The notes under the pieces were generated by a model. That model saw nothing but the letters and a program-made list of their open reading frames with translations. It did not search any database and was not told the DNA's origin. Position numbers and translations under genes: made by a program. Of a DNA stretch of 64,000 bases, positions 9,801 through 24,800 are shown piece by piece. This DNA comes from Liolophura sinensis (taxonomy: Eukaryota; Mollusca; Polyplacophora; Chitonida; Chitonidae). Numbering within the stretch: position 1 is the first letter of the stretch; each line of letters starts with the position of its first letter. The DNA lies in NCBI RefSeq assembly GCF_032854445.1, contig NW_027017960.1, positions 1 to 64,000 of the forward strand, read 5' to 3'.

Positions 9801-12800
9801 GTAAGTTTCTTTTAGATTATATACGATCAAAAACGGCGGCTATCATTTTCAGTGATCCAGGAGCCTCTCACCAATATTGTCACTGTGAGTCCAACTGATG
9901 CCAGCTGGCTTCTTCTCCGGTCGTATGTGAGAAGGTCTAACATCAACCTACGGATGGTCGACGAATTCCCACGGGCTCTGCCCGGTTTCCTCCCATCGTA
10001 ATGGGGGCTGCCGTAGTCTTAGTGAAATGTTCTTGAACAAGGCGTAAAACACCAGTCAAATAAACAAATCAATAAATAAACGATCGGATTTATTTATTTC
10101 ATTATGGATGGTTTAACACCGTTTCCAAGAATGACTCTTACACATGTCTGTGACGGGGTACTGATTAGCCCATTGTCAAAATGTACATAGGCTGGTTGAA
10201 TGCAGTTTGGATTTGGAGAGAATGTTTACTTCTGTCTAATTATATAAAATATAGTGCTTCATGCAGATCTTTGGGTCACTTCCTGAAAAATGTGTCAATG
10301 GTTTGCATTTTTGTACATATTGTATGATTTTAAGCAAGAGCTTGAACATTAAACATTTTCTTTCACAATCAGTGAAGCTGCTGATTCAGTAACTAGAAAC
10401 AACAAGTATTCATCGTACGAACAACGAGTGACAACAGATAGACATATACATTTTTTTTCAAAAACGGCTATCTGGCCTCTTTAGTAGACATGTCACATGG
10501 TTTCTTTAAAACACTAATGTTTTGGAGAAAACGTTGGAAATGATTTACTGAAAATGTCAATGTAATAAGAAGGATACCTGCTTGTGTTTAAGAAAAAAAC
10601 ATATGTGTGAATAGTCGTATACATGTAACACGTTTATGGACAACACGTCTGCGTTCAAATAAAACAGCAATACCTTTGAACATTAAAGCGTGTGTTTTTA
10701 GAGAGGAAGCTGTGTATCAATGCTGACTTCCTCTTCTGCCGGTATCCTTCCACCATACCGCTATAGCCGCATTAGTGTACAAGGTCGCTTTCATCGTGCC
10801 TTGAAGTGGCGTTATTGAGGTGGTGTTATTGAGGTGGTGTTGTTGAGGTAGCGTCGCGACGTTGAATCCGCGCTATATAGCACGTGTGGTGAATAGGTAA
10901 GTGAGCCAAGTTGGCTGGCAGATTATCAACCAATGGGTCCATCGCGCCAAAATGGACCAATAATCGACGTTTGTATATTCCGGCACGAATTTCATTGGTG
11001 TTCGCCTTGTTGAAAAGTCCGACTGGTCGGCTGGTAGACTTTGATGTTGGGTTGTTGCACGCCAAAGCTGGTCAATGGGTGTATTGGATTTTCCCGTTCA
11101 GATTTCGTTGACGACGCGTCGCATCTTCTAGTGAACGGCGGGCGGGACGAACCAATGAACGACCAGTGAGCAAAACGTCGGCTTTTAATGTTGGGTTGAA
11201 CAGCTCCGTCGCGACAAAATTGACAAATGGGCGACGGGTAGACCAAGAAACAAAAGTTTAAGGAACTGGCGCCACCTTTTTATGGCATTGCTCTAGCCGT
11301 TATCAGACGACAGCTATCTAAACACTCTGATGTCTCGATACAGCTCCATGTTCATGCACTTAAAGAAATGGAGGTCCTACCAAAGACGGTATCACTCTCT
11401 ACTACTAAACCAAATGGCAAAACTTGCGAACCATGCCAGACATCCCCGCTCTGGTGGTAAACGGTGCAGCGGACGACGCCGAGGCCACCGACGATAAAGT
11501 AGAGGCGGAGCCCATGACATTCAGTTAGGAGGAACCGGCCTCTCTCGAGTCAGAACTGGAGATACCCTGACCGAATTGCTGTGGAATTCTTACGAAGTGT
11601 CTGTCAGCACCGCAAAGCCTGTGGCCTCAATAAATTTCTTACCACCCCCCCACCCCCCATCCCCCACCCCCAACACTCCCGAGAGCTGGCGATCATCATC
11701 GTGGACGAGGCCCGTACCCACTACCTGAAAGAGAGGGGTGTGCTATAATTACAATATTATGCGCCAAGCCCGCAAGTTCCACTATCTTCGGGGGAGGTAA
11801 AGGTAGTGAAGGACCAACTGTATCAGTTAATGAACGACGAGCCTAACAAGAAGGCCAATCCTCATTTCATCCGGCTGTACGTGGAGCGTCTGGCAGCCAA
11901 CGAGTACGTGATTTCCACACTCTCAACCCGCTGTTCCCCACCCGATTAGCAGTGACGTGCTCTCTACAGTTTTCTTTCGTGTGTGTGTGTGTGTTTTACA
12001 GGGCGTTTCGGATTGTGCGATGCCCGAGGATGGTGAACTGTCGGAATGTCTGTGTCGGTGTACCACTACCATTACCCATAGCCATTAAGTACGGTGACTC
12101 TTCTACCCATGTGTTTTACACGGACGTTACCACGGTGCTAGTTCTGAAGTCAAACCGTTGTCAAGGCTTCCTGAGTCATTTCTGATGATAATAATGATGA
12201 ACCTATAAGTAAACACACACACAAAAAGGGGCATGACACTGGGCTTTCCATGCTGCATGTGTTCTGATGCAGTGCTTGTATTATTTCGTTCACTTTTGAG
12301 TTCACATGCAACAAAACAAATGTCGCGATGCATATATCACAGGTCTTTTCGTTGGTTATTTCCTCCCTACAAAGCATGTCTTATTTCAGCCACTGGTATC
12401 AGGTAGCCCAACGCAAGTGAGTGATTGATGGATGCCTTGGTCGGTTGGTGACGACACTAGAATGATGGTGTTTTAAAACTGTCTTTTTTCAGCCTCAATA
12501 ACCTACGCATCATGCACAGGTGGAAAGAATGGGTGTCGTCGCCGACCTTGGAGGGTCCGTAGTATGTCAAGGACCCCTGACCATTCAGCAGTATTACTTA
12601 GACATTGTTTTCCCTACGTTGATGTACGGCGAGATAACTCCATGGACGTTTCGTTTCACATGCCTGTACGCAGGTTTATACCAATAGGTGATTTCCATTC
12701 ACAGTACAGTGATGCGTTTGTTATGTTTTTTTTTTCTGATGTCACGCAGCCGGGAGGGGACGAGACCGCCTCCCAGCCCCTAGGGTACAAATCCTAAAAA

Positions 12801-15800
12801 ATACGCTGTCTACGGTAGGCCAACTCACTCTCGTCCGCGCATTTCGCCAGACCACACCTATATATACCCTCGCACATACGCACGGACGACACCATGCCTA
12901 GCACCGGCAGCCAGCCCCTCTACACCAGCGACAGGGGAGGTAGGTTCAGAACACTCTCAACAGCACTCCACTTCTACCTCGCAAGGCATGGTGGCATCAC
13001 ATACTTTACCTCTCCCTCACACCTATGACACGACCTAACCCAGATTCTCGGACGATGGATGCGCCTTAGGGGCGCCCGTTTACCTGCATATCGTCAGCGG
13101 GCCGACATGATGTGCAAGTCTGTCTTTGTAAAATGGCTGGTGGAGTACGCTCAAGCCCCTATCCACTCACCACAGCAACGCGTCGTCGCCTGCTGCGGGC
13201 AGTGGCAGCCTTTGTACGCCACGCTACCGGAAGTTCGATTTGAAGAAGGCGTGCCCAGCCCGTCAGTATTCGATTCGTGGGAGCGGACGTTAGTCGTTGT
13301 AGAGAGTTTGATGGTTGAAGTGGACGATAGCGTGATGAAGCTCTTTACCAAAGGCAGGCACCATAGAAATATCAGCGCCGAGTACATTGTGCAAAACATA
13401 TTCAACAACACCAAAGGTCACAGCACCATCGGTCTGAAAGCGCACCACTTGATCTGAAACGTCGCGTTTCAGATTACCACGAGTGCCAAACAGATGGCTC
13501 CGGGAGAGACGTAGTGCGTGCGCGTGGCGTTTTAGGATGCCACCGCCGAATCTCACGGGTACTTGCTAGTCGACTTCAAGCAGGCCACACCGACCCTCTA
13601 CGACTCCCACAGCCCATTCAGGACGTTTAGGAAGACGAAGCGTGGTATGTCTTAGAATCCAAAGACGACCCGCACCGCGCTAGGCATAAGATAACCCTGC
13701 AGGAAGGCTATTACCCCTAATATGGTGTAGCAATACACCATACGGTTTCGGTAAGACCATACGGTTTTCGGCGTCTGCAACAGCTCTTTCATTTCTCTTA
13801 CAGCTGGATAATGGGGCCGACGGATCTGATACACATTGCTGCCAGAAGCACGCCTACGCCGTACGTGTACGCGGACATTGTCGAGCCACTGCTGCAGCTG
13901 GTGACAACGAAAGGGAAGTAAGGCCAGCACATCTCCAACACTTTCTAAACACGTGGAATACATCCCCGTGCAGCGCTAGCGTTTCTCGACATTAGAAATC
14001 AATATTAGGGATGACACGGGCCAACCGATGACATTCCGTCGCGGTAAAGTGGTGTTGAAACTTCATTTTTGACAACGGGGCGCTTTTGCTAAGCAGACTA
14101 GCAGAGGTGGATTACCAGCGTTTCGGAGTGCAGGCGTACAGCGAGGTCACATGTTCCCGGTCAGTCTGGCCAGAATAGCGCAAGCCTTGGTGAAGTCTGC
14201 CTTGCGGGCGCTAGGAAAGACGTGAGTTGTGGTACATCGGTGAAGCGCGCCTAGAAATCACACGTTCTCAAAAGTGGTGGACAGTTGTTGGTCAAAGCCG
14301 CTCTTATAGCTAAGGAAATGGCGGGGTCGAATGTATACAATGCAAAATATATAATAATAATTAGGCCTATATATAATATAAAATATAAAATCACCCCCGC
14401 TTCACCGGACGAAGACGCATGACATTGGAATTTCTCATCACCAACGGGGACGTTGATACTTACTTGGTGAAAATCGGCAAAAGCGAAGGAGAGGCGTTGG
14501 AGGCCGACAAGAGCGTAGGTCCGACCAACCTGTAGTTCGCTGTGACAACAGGTCGACGTCTCCCTCAACGATAAACTCCTCACTCTTCCATCAACATGTA
14601 CCCGTTCCGCGCCTACCTACAGACATTCTTGTTTTACGGTAAGTCACCGCTCACTCCCCAGTAACTTGCGCGCCTTGGCCATGCAACAGATTTTCACATG
14701 TATGTATAGGTCTTGGTTTGTCACGATTTTGCCGTACCCGGAATTTCCCTACAACTTCATCGTTTCATCGATAAGTGCCTTGGAAGCGTCAATGTCCCCT
14801 TTGTCGCTGTGTTTAGTTCGCTCGTGCGAGTACTCCATCACTTGGTAGACATGGGTCACTACCAATCCGTGAGTAAGGTCCATTGCAGTAACAAGGTGGC
14901 CGGCAGAATTTTCATGCCGAACATACTCCCGATCAACATTCTCCTCGAAGTGGTATGAGTGCCAGGTCAGCAACTTTTCGGCCAGATGAGTCGCTGTGCC
15001 GGAGGGTAGGAACTTCTCCCCCAGTCGCATGTAGTAACCCGCAGGCATGGTTGAGGCGAGGCAAGTACGCAGCTTTCGTGCTAGCTTCGTGGGTGAGATC
15101 GTTGTTTAAGGGGTGGTGGAGTGGAAATGCATCTGCCTCCAGCCGAGCGAGGGAGTCTACGTCACTATAGCAAAACTTGCCTTTGGTGACGTCGCAATCG
15201 TAGGGTTTAACACACTTGTGGTAACTGTAATTGAAGGCCAAATAATTCCAAATATCCAGAAACTTCAGCTGCGCCGTGCTGAGGGACATGTGATTGTTGT
15301 TGCGCCTGATAACACACTGCAAATCATCGGAATTGACCAGGTGTGGTTAAAGCTATACTTTGATCAAGTTCAGATCATACTTCCCGAGGAATGGAAGCTG
15401 GCTGATAATGGCGACGTATTCGTCCCGCACCCGCCGAGTATAAAACCTTTTGGTATCGCTGGGATCGATGTGCTCTTGCAGCTGGACCAGAATGTAGGAG
15501 TAATGCTGTGTGAGATAGGCGTTACAGACCTCGCTCATCGTATTGAGGTCAGCCATCATCCGTTCGACGAGGATATGGCGATCACCGGTAGAGGCGAAGC
15601 ACACGGGCTTGTCCTGGTTAGGTACGTTCTGGTTCACGGTAACCGCAATGAGGGTGTGGTGGGACGTCCATTCCATTGAGCCGGTAGTCCCTTTGTCCAA
15701 AGGGGTCAGGTAAGTTATAACATGCTCGGCAAGGGAATATTCCGTCCTGGCTTTTCCTCGGACAAATACCCTGTCCGCCAACTATTCAAAAACCGTGGGT

Positions 15801-18800
15801 TTGTTGCGGAATACATCACCCATTTACTTGCGGCTCGCAGTGGGTACGCCTTACGAAACGTCTAATGGCACACTTCACACGTGTAATATGGGGCGCATCA
15901 AGCCAGGTCCTTGATTTTCCTGAAACGACGATCGTGAAGACTCAAATGCGTGGTGGGAGCCTACCCGAGTAAAGTTTTTCATGGGCACGAGATATTACAC
16001 TTGTGTTGGTACACAAGTATGATAACCTCGACTAGCCTCTCGACAGTGTCCAGCGCACATCCTGGGACAAAATGCCTGGGCTCCATCTCTACTACGTCCA
16101 GAAAAGCTTGGGGATAATGTCAGGCCTGGTTCTTGCAGTCTCTGGAGTTGTCCTTGCCCAGATGCACGGCCAAACACGAAAATGAATACACCTATAAGGC
16201 TCTCTTATGACTCGCTGTGACTAACACGTGGAGTCCCTAGTTATTCTCCAGGTAGAGTGGTAACGTTAACCCGCCCGCAGCGATGAGCTGATCGTAAAGC
16301 TTGTGGATAATAAACAAAACGTAAAACGTAAAGGCAAGTGAGGGGGTCAGGGGTGAGCAGATGGGTGAGGAGTGCACTCATGTCAGCTTGACTCCTCATG
16401 CGATAGTGGAGGTTGAATACCCGGGAGTTATTGGTGCTGGAGTAAAAGTAACGCGCCGGTCTCCTTGTGGCGTAGGATGTTACCTAAGGTGTAGTTTACG
16501 GCGAACGTTGTGGGCTGGTCATCGTTGGTAGCTTTCCGGCACTCGTACATGGCTCCAAGGTCGCTGAACCGGTAGTTGTTCAGGTCCTCCACTTATCTGC
16601 CGCGATGGAATTGCCGCGGATGGAATGCTGGCGGTTCAGTTGCCTTATACCGCTTGCATCACTACGCAGGAAAGCCTGTAGGTTGGAATGGATCGAGTTC
16701 GAAATCGCACTCTTGAGTATTCCGCCTTTTCTTCTTCTTCTTCTTCTTCTTCTTCTTCCATTCGTCCGTCTCTGGACTTGCTGGGGCCCCGCCGCTCGAG
16801 CTGGCATCGTCTTGAGTAGTATATGTCGGGGTTCTGGCGCAGCACCTCGTTCACGTACTTAAACTTGGGGAGCGAAACACGCTCCGGCTTACGCCAACAG
16901 TAGCAGACAGACTTACCGGTTAATGTTTTATGAGCAGCAGCTAGAACGGCTCCCAGCGCCAAGGGTAGACGTACAAGCGACACCCAATATTTAGGGCCTG
17001 CTCCTCCTCTCTAGTGGGCCCCTCCCCTTCACCCATGTTCAGTCTTTACTGCAAGCACGTACATAAACTTGGAGCAATGTATGCTGGAGCATTCCTGCCT
17101 CCATCAGAAAGAAGCAGGGGTGCACTCCGACATACACACACAATGGCTACAAATATCTGTGTGGACAGACGGGCTCCTCTGTACATATATAATGGTCCCA
17201 ACACTTGCCTAGATAGACGGACTATGACGTACATACACAATGGTCGCGCAGTAGCTTTGACATTTTGGGGTGCCTGTACGAGCGACATGCCTTGGCGACC
17301 GTTGTTTTGGTACTCCCACTGGGAACGGCGCACACCAGCATGCAGATGGGGACACGCAGACAGGTAGGGGGCCTGATTTCGGGCAGCGCGCTTTGTACCC
17401 TATGATACCATGTAGAAGGGTCCCCAGGTCTGGCCACTCCATGCTGCTTTTGAGTTGGCACGTGTGCTGATGGGCAATTGTTTCAGATTGTCCGTACTAC
17501 CCTCCAGACGGGCACCGCGGCGAGGATGCGCCCACTTTTGGGCCGATTCTACCATCGGCCCCACTTTCTTGAGGTCCATCCAGGTCTGTGCTTGCTGTGT
17601 AACCTGTTCCTCACTCGCCTTCGCCGCGGCCGCGTGTATGTAGAGTTCGTCGAGAAGGTAGTCGTCGCCGTCTTCGTCGGCAGATAGAAAAGCTTACACC
17701 TCTAGCTTGGCTAGATTGGCCACACGGAGAGCTTTACGCAATGGGGTGGTCCAGGGGGGTGGTATTCGGTCTCTGGGGCGGTGGCGCTGTCCATCCTAGG
17801 CTGCGATATAAGCCTGGCGCTTATTTTCCTTCTGTGGAGTCGTTCCCTCCTCTACCAGGCTGCAGCTCCTTGATCCCACCCAGGGTTCCACCTTTTTCTC
17901 GATGGAGAAGCCGTGTGCTGGCGTTTCCACCTCGGTTGCTGGCTCTTTGTCTTCGTCAGATGGTTCTTTGAACGACACGAAATCTGGTCAAGGTGAAAAG
18001 TGTGCAGGTGTATTCTCCAAGCGCCAGGTCGTACGCTTTCGATGCGTCCTTTGGCTTTGGTGGTCGGGCCTGCAGCAGAGCGGTTTGAGCCTCCAAGCTT
18101 TGGCGCTCCTGGCCTGCTTCACCGAGGGTTTGTAGGACGTCATTCCTTTGGTGGTGTGGGGCCGTGGCGATGCGTTTGGGGCTCCAGACGATGGGGTAGT
18201 CCTCCTTTTAATGGTAGAGGACGTCTTCCCAAACGTCAACGAAATCCAAACGGGAAAATCCAACCCACATATTGGCCCGTTTGGAACGCATCAGCTCAGC
18301 ACCAAACTCTACGAGCTGTCCAATCCACTTGTTTCACTCATCTCTTCAAACCAGCCATAGAGCGCAGACTTAACGACACGACGCCACCTCAATAACGCAT
18401 CCACAATGCGCGGCAAAAACGACCGTGTATACTACTAGCCGCCGTCGTACAGGTGAAATGTTCTTAAACACACCGTAGAATATCTACCAAACAACTTTTT
18501 TTCTTTCACTGTCAATGAATCAAATTATTTCGGTAAACTGGGATCTCGAGATTATGTCATTGGAGAAGTTAAGCAACTCGTTAGGAGAAACATGTAACGT
18601 CACCGATAATTGGGCAGTTACGTCACATGAGGCTAATATACATATTTTCCAAGCTGACCATGAATACCCCTGGTTTACTTTCTCAAAACCTTGAAAAAAA
18701 ATTATACACATACAAATTACTATAATTACACTATTCCCTTTTCCAACTGGAAATTACTTATCCTCTTGTGATATATCAGACATATAGATAAGTATGGCCA

Positions 18801-21800
18801 TTTTTGTTATCATTATTCAGGTCGCTGTGTGTCCATTTCATGCTGGCTTCATCTCCGGCTGTACGTGGAAAAGCCAGCTCATCGTCGTTGGTTTACACCA
18901 GGCTCTGCCAAGTTTCCTTCTGACATAATGCTTTATTTTTGAGTATAGCGTAAAACACCAACTATATAAATAATTCATCTTTTCTTTTCTCAGTTAACAG
19001 TACGTCATTCGGCAACAGATGACGTTGGAGCGTTCGGCAGGAATAACTGCGCAGATGACAACAAAACTGGGAACAAATGGGTGACATATGAACGTAACGG
19101 TAAGTGACATGGTCTTCAACCTTACGATCTTGACACGATCTTGACAAACTGCACTGTGAGTGCAGTGTGAATCTGAGTGATATATTATTTGGCACTATTG
19201 CAGAAACTGTGTGCCTAAACCCAAAGATGTTTTTTCTTGAACTTATTTACTTATTTGATTGGTGTTTTACACCATACTCAAGAATAGTTCACTTATACGA
19301 TAGCAGCCAGTTTTGTGGTGGGAAGAAACCCGGCGGAGCCTGGGTTAAAATCCACAATCACCTACAAGCTGCTGACAGACCTATTGTTCTTAGAAAAAAG
19401 AAAACGCTACAAGGAAATGTATATCAGATGATGATCCAATATAAACTGTCCAGGACAACAGAATATCTCCCGCCAAAATTTTCAATGAATTCTAAGATTG
19501 TTTGTTTGAACACTTTGGATGTCACTGACGTCACATCCCTAGTTTTTGAAATTGTTCTTTGTGAATGCAGTCTTGTTTCTGAATGTCTATGCATTTTTAA
19601 TATAGAAGTCTTTAGTAGAAATTTGTTTTACAATAACAGTATTTTGACCTTGCTACATAAGAATTAACAGTTTTAAAGTGATTTGAAAGTTTGACATATC
19701 TTAGATCGCTTCGTGACCGCGGGACCTGCAGATGTACTTGCCGGGTATCAAGGACTGTGTTTGCCTTAGTTCGCTTATTCAAAACTGTTCCAAGACTTAA
19801 TACCACATTTAACTTTAAGCACAGAGTTGAATTTTGTACTTTACCCAAAAATATAAGCGTAACAGTATGTTAATCATCAACTACAACTGCTGCTGTTATA
19901 CTGTGACTTTTTGGTAGCTGCACAATGGTGGCTGACTTTGGCTAAATTTTTAAACTTAATATATGACTTAATACCAGTATTAGCTAAAACACTTTTCAGC
20001 AACTCGACCCTGGTGTTACGAAGCGAATAGCCAGCCGATGGTTTTATTCTACAAAGACTTCAGGATGTTAGTGCTAATCGTGAGGATACGAAGGGGAAGA
20101 AGTTACTCCAAATTCAGTTCAACCACAGATTTCTTTATTGTCCAGGTGAACAAAAAACCCTATAACAAGCCGTAAATACAGCCTCACCATATTAATCTCA
20201 TATATTAACCTCACAATAGTTCTGCTCAATGTGTTAACGCTTTCTCTCCGTATACACATGTACATTTACCCCATGTACTCCCCTAAACTATACTTTTTAG
20301 TCAATAAATGTTATCATTGACAAAAGTCAGTTACACTATTAGATCTTAACTTTTTATCCTGATTCACAATTTTGTTTTTATTCTGATAACAATTAAAGAA
20401 CTAAGGCCATGATTGTATTTAGACGTGCGAGCCTAATGTAACACATTACCTGTTAAATACATCAGCAAATGCCCTTAATTTAATAATATTTCTTTACTTT
20501 TACTTTCCTTGTTTACATAGCGAAATGGTTGTTTACAACCTCTGGATCTTTACATTCTAAGGTACCATAATGGTTTTACTTACAAATATAACACTATAAA
20601 TTGAGAAAACTGCAGTAATTTAATAGGAATTGAAATAGCAGTTAGTATTAAATCCCATGAATGCCATACGTTAAGTGCTTATGACTATTGTAGTTACTGC
20701 ATAAACGATCAAAAGAAGATAAACTCTTGTGTGTTGGTTAAACAGTAATACTGTATGACTAGGCTTTCACAATGAAATTGAGTGACAACAGTTCTTCCAA
20801 TAACGTGGTGATTTAAGATGCAATTACATTAGTAATAATAACGTTTCGCAAAACAAGTAGTCTGGGAGCTAATCTGCTTAAATGAATACCATTATAGTAA
20901 AATGTTTCTTGAACAAGGCAACCAAACTCACTGTAATCTCTGCAATAAACTTACTTAATACATGTCATATGGGCAAAGAACACATTTGAACATATCCGTG
21001 TCTGTACACGCACTTTGAAATGCTGTTACAAATCCATCACTTTATAATCCACATTCCATGTACAGTAAAGGCAGACACCGACTAAGTACCAGTACAACAT
21101 ACTTCTCACATCATGAATTACTTAAGAGCATTATATAAAAAACACAAGTTTACCGGTGAGTTTAACCATGTTCCATCTATCACATTTACCTATCTTATCC
21201 TGTAATGCAATAAACTTAACATGGAAACTCGTGACTAATCAATAATGGAGCAATATTACACAATGATAACAATTATGCCGTACTAACACCAATACTCTAG
21301 TTTACATTACAAAGGAAGCATGAACGCCGGTACATAAACACTTCTAGCCAACTGGACACAAAGTGATTACGAAAGTACATAAATCAAAATGCTTACTTAA
21401 TACATGTTTCAACGTCATTGCGATGACCGATCGGCGCATTACTGTAGTCTGAACAAACGGTATCAACTAGCCGTCATCAACAGCTATCAAACTACTCAAA
21501 GTTTAAAAGTAAACAGCTTGGAAAAGATTGTCAGAATTTCCATTACATTGAATAACAGATAGTCACGTGACCTCAACACATGCTTAGATGAGGCGCTTTA
21601 AAGGACAGCAAATCTTAACCGTTACACGTTAAAAGACACTATATCAAGAGCGAACGAATTCCTAGCATGTTCATGCGGTACTTAGAGACAAAAAACACTT
21701 TGACACTGAGAGAAATACAGATATTCTTCCAGTTTACTCTTTGCAATCCCGGCGTCGCACTCCCGCCTACAGCTACGTAGCAAACCACAACAACCCAGAA

Positions 21801-24800
21801 GCACTAGTAGCAAGGGAGATAACTCTCTACCATCCATCGCATCTATACAAAGTAGACATCCGTTACAGTAGCCTTGCTGTTTTCATAGGCAAAGCTAACT
21901 TCCGCCTTGCTGATCGAAAAGAGAAACCACAGTGTATCAGTAGCCTATGCTCAGTATACTTTGCTTGGGTTTACATTGGCCTACTGCATGAATTAAACAA
22001 CATAATGGGAGTAATTTTGTAAGTTGTTAGGCAATATTGCGAAATGTTTAATTTTCTCCTAAGGTGGGAGAAAAAGGCGGAGACGTCCCACAACAATCCG
22101 CACGCTGGTGACAGAGTACGGTTGGATAGAAAACCAGCAGGGAATTCGACATGAATTCGCGCTAGCTCGATAACCGTTATGCTACGGAGGCTGCAATAAA
22201 TCAATGACGTCACGGATGTGTCCACGCGCACAGTTTGTCAGCTAGTCCTTATTTCGTCTACATTTCATATATTAAGTCGCATAGGGAAAGCGTTACATAT
22301 TTCTCATTTACCATTCAGAACCTGCTGATCCATGGAAAGTTTGGGGAAAGTGTAGCTGTGAAACCAGAGTCAGACGACGGTTACCGGATCCATGTAGGGA
22401 CGCCGGAGGTGTAGATGATGAGATGCCGTGTACACCCGAGGAAAGCGCCTGCGGTAAAATTATATTCCCTGTTGTTTGTATATCAATTGGCAAGTTGCAA
22501 TGAAGGATAGAGTGTCTGACGAGTTATATTGTAGGTTTAAACACATTCCTTTGACCACTTGTTTATTTCTTTTTTATACTTTACAAACAAAATAAAAGCA
22601 AACTTTTAAATGACAACATTGATACAAGAGTAAAACGTTGGAGGAATTAAAATGTTAGAGCTGGCAATCTATAATCTATTTCAGTAAAACAGAACAGAAA
22701 AAAGATATTATCTAAAACTCTCACAGTTCCTTTCTATGGGACAAGCATTATGCGAGTATTGCAGTCCAACCGGATTGATTGTGTAGCTGTGTCACGAAGA
22801 AAAACGTATTTCATAAAATACAAAAAAAAATATGCACAAAACGCCGCTTTTGAGAAAGTAGGTACACGTATATATGGTTCTCTCCCCAGAGCAAGGAACA
22901 GTTGGAAGTAGAGAGTCTCAGTGGTCATAATACATATTTGTATTTCATTTGTATTTCTCGCTGTACTGAAAGGTTTGTCATTAACACGACCTAAGGTCCA
23001 TATATCAACGGAGAAAACAGAAGTGCTTGCGGTAATAAAACCTAAGCTCTTGGTCAGGTAAATGGTAAGTCTTCTGGCTTAAAGCAAGTTGCAGTTTGCA
23101 ACCTCATTGGTCATCATGGATATGTTGCGGTCAGAACATAGAGGATATTGCACAGTAAAGTTTGAAAATATTTCAAGTGAGTGGTGGAAATGATAAAACA
23201 CGTGACACGTATTATGACGTCATCCCGCTGACGTCATTATCTAAGCTCGGGATTTCCACATCATTGCGTTAAAAATATTCATTTATTTATTTATTTGATA
23301 GGTGTTTTACGCCGTACTCAAGAATATTTCACTTATACGGCGGTGGCCAGCATTATGGTGGGAGAACAGCAGGCAGGGCACGATAGAAACCCACAACCAT
23401 CGGCAGGTAAGGTGTGAAATATCAAAATGCAATAACAAAAGTGATACCGTATCTAGCCGAGTCAAATATCACTGTTATCCAGTGAAGGAAATCCCGAAAT
23501 TTCATCTTCATATAAATAGCAAAATCCATGACCCACTATTTGAGTGTCTTGAAATTTAGACAGCAAATATCTGGACTGGTAAATAACTTTCTGTCTGATT
23601 AAAATGGCGTTTATCTTTGCAGATTTATCAGTATGATAAGGTTTTATTTTCCGTATTTGCATATAAACATTTGAATTTCGTCATTTCAGTAGTAGAATGA
23701 CTACATTTATTCCTTTTAACTCTAAAAGACTCCTTTTTATGTAAGAAGAGATCGATATTTTCAAGATATACACGATCTGTGTACAACAGAGAAGAGGCTA
23801 CTGCCCTCGATGAGATTATATACGTCTTCCGTGTATACTAAAACGCCATGCTTTTGACTACAGCGATAACAGAAAGAGGCAAGCGTATAAGCAGAGACTG
23901 TTAACGTGAGTTACATTTACTAAAGACTCATTACTTTCATAGCGACCACTTTGGAGTTAAAACCAACGACGTTTGGGACCGTAGTTGGCGCCTCTACCAC
24001 TGCAGAAACCAAAAGTAATTCCAGAGGGAAGAACTTTGTAGCTGATGTGAAGGTGATTGTTCTAATCGGTTCGAGTTTTGGGTTTCTTACGTTGCTTCTG
24101 ATCATCGGGGGAGTTGTCTGCTGTATTATACACAGTCAGCCGTAAGTACGAGCAGTTTGATCTGAACACAATCTTCATCATCATCATCATACTCATGCTC
24201 ATCCAATAAGCAAGCTTCTCGGTCAAAGCTCCAATCTGATTGGTTAATCCCACTGGCAGATCCAACTAAAGGGAAAATATTACAGTCAACATGGCTGTAG
24301 ATTTTGCTCTCGTTTCTATAGAAAACAGTATTTCTCAAAACAGCAACGCTAGATATGCTATTTATTATATATCATCTAAATGAAAACAATTGTAAAGTTA
24401 TTGCATCCTATGACCTGCATACTTAAAGCTTTTAATAACTTTAATTACACGCTCAAAACAATTGCCGATCGACCTCTCAGTTAAAACAGAAGCATTGCTC
24501 TACGAAGGTATGTTCTAAAGGCAAGACTTGCGCTGTTGGACAGTTTGTATTGAGGGTGAGATACATGTATATCCAATATAATGGGGAACAGGTCGGCGTC
24601 CGCATTTTGTCATGAAGTATTAAATCAAAAGGGCTCGCCGTAAGTACAAGTCCAGTTTAAGCTGGCTTCCCCTCCGGCCGTGTGTGGGAAGGCCTGACAG
24701 CAACCTGTGGATTGGCATCGGTTTCCCTGGGGCTATGCTCGGCTTCTGACCGCCATAATGTGAGCCGCCTCCGGATAAGCGAAATGTAAGTGGAATCCGT

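Larger units (their letters stand above)
10771..18436. mobile_element. Polinton/Maverick element, decayed, 7.7 kb
   Basis: Bounded by terminal inverted repeats that start near AGTAGTATACA and share GCGTTATTGAGGTGG and TTGGATTTTCCCGTT blocks, with 6-bp target duplications outside. Inside are relics of the packaging ATPase (+), minor capsid (+), major capsid (+) and protein-primed DNA polymerase B (-). Every one is broken. Intact Polintons are about 15-20 kb, so more than half is gone; no integrase or protease was recognised. The right arm has no equivalent. Bases 11,120-12,900 and 16,100-18,200 hold scattered open stretches (for example around 11,800-11,930 on + and 17,800-17,980 on -) that I cannot assign. 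Confidence 0.88.

Noticed and set aside
15113-15679. 188-codon + strand frame in the Polinton
   Set aside because: It is the antisense of polymerase B sequence on -, which carries the recognisable motifs.
19980-21740. Possible solo LTR beginning TGTTACG near 20,014
   Set aside because: No matching end or target duplication was found.
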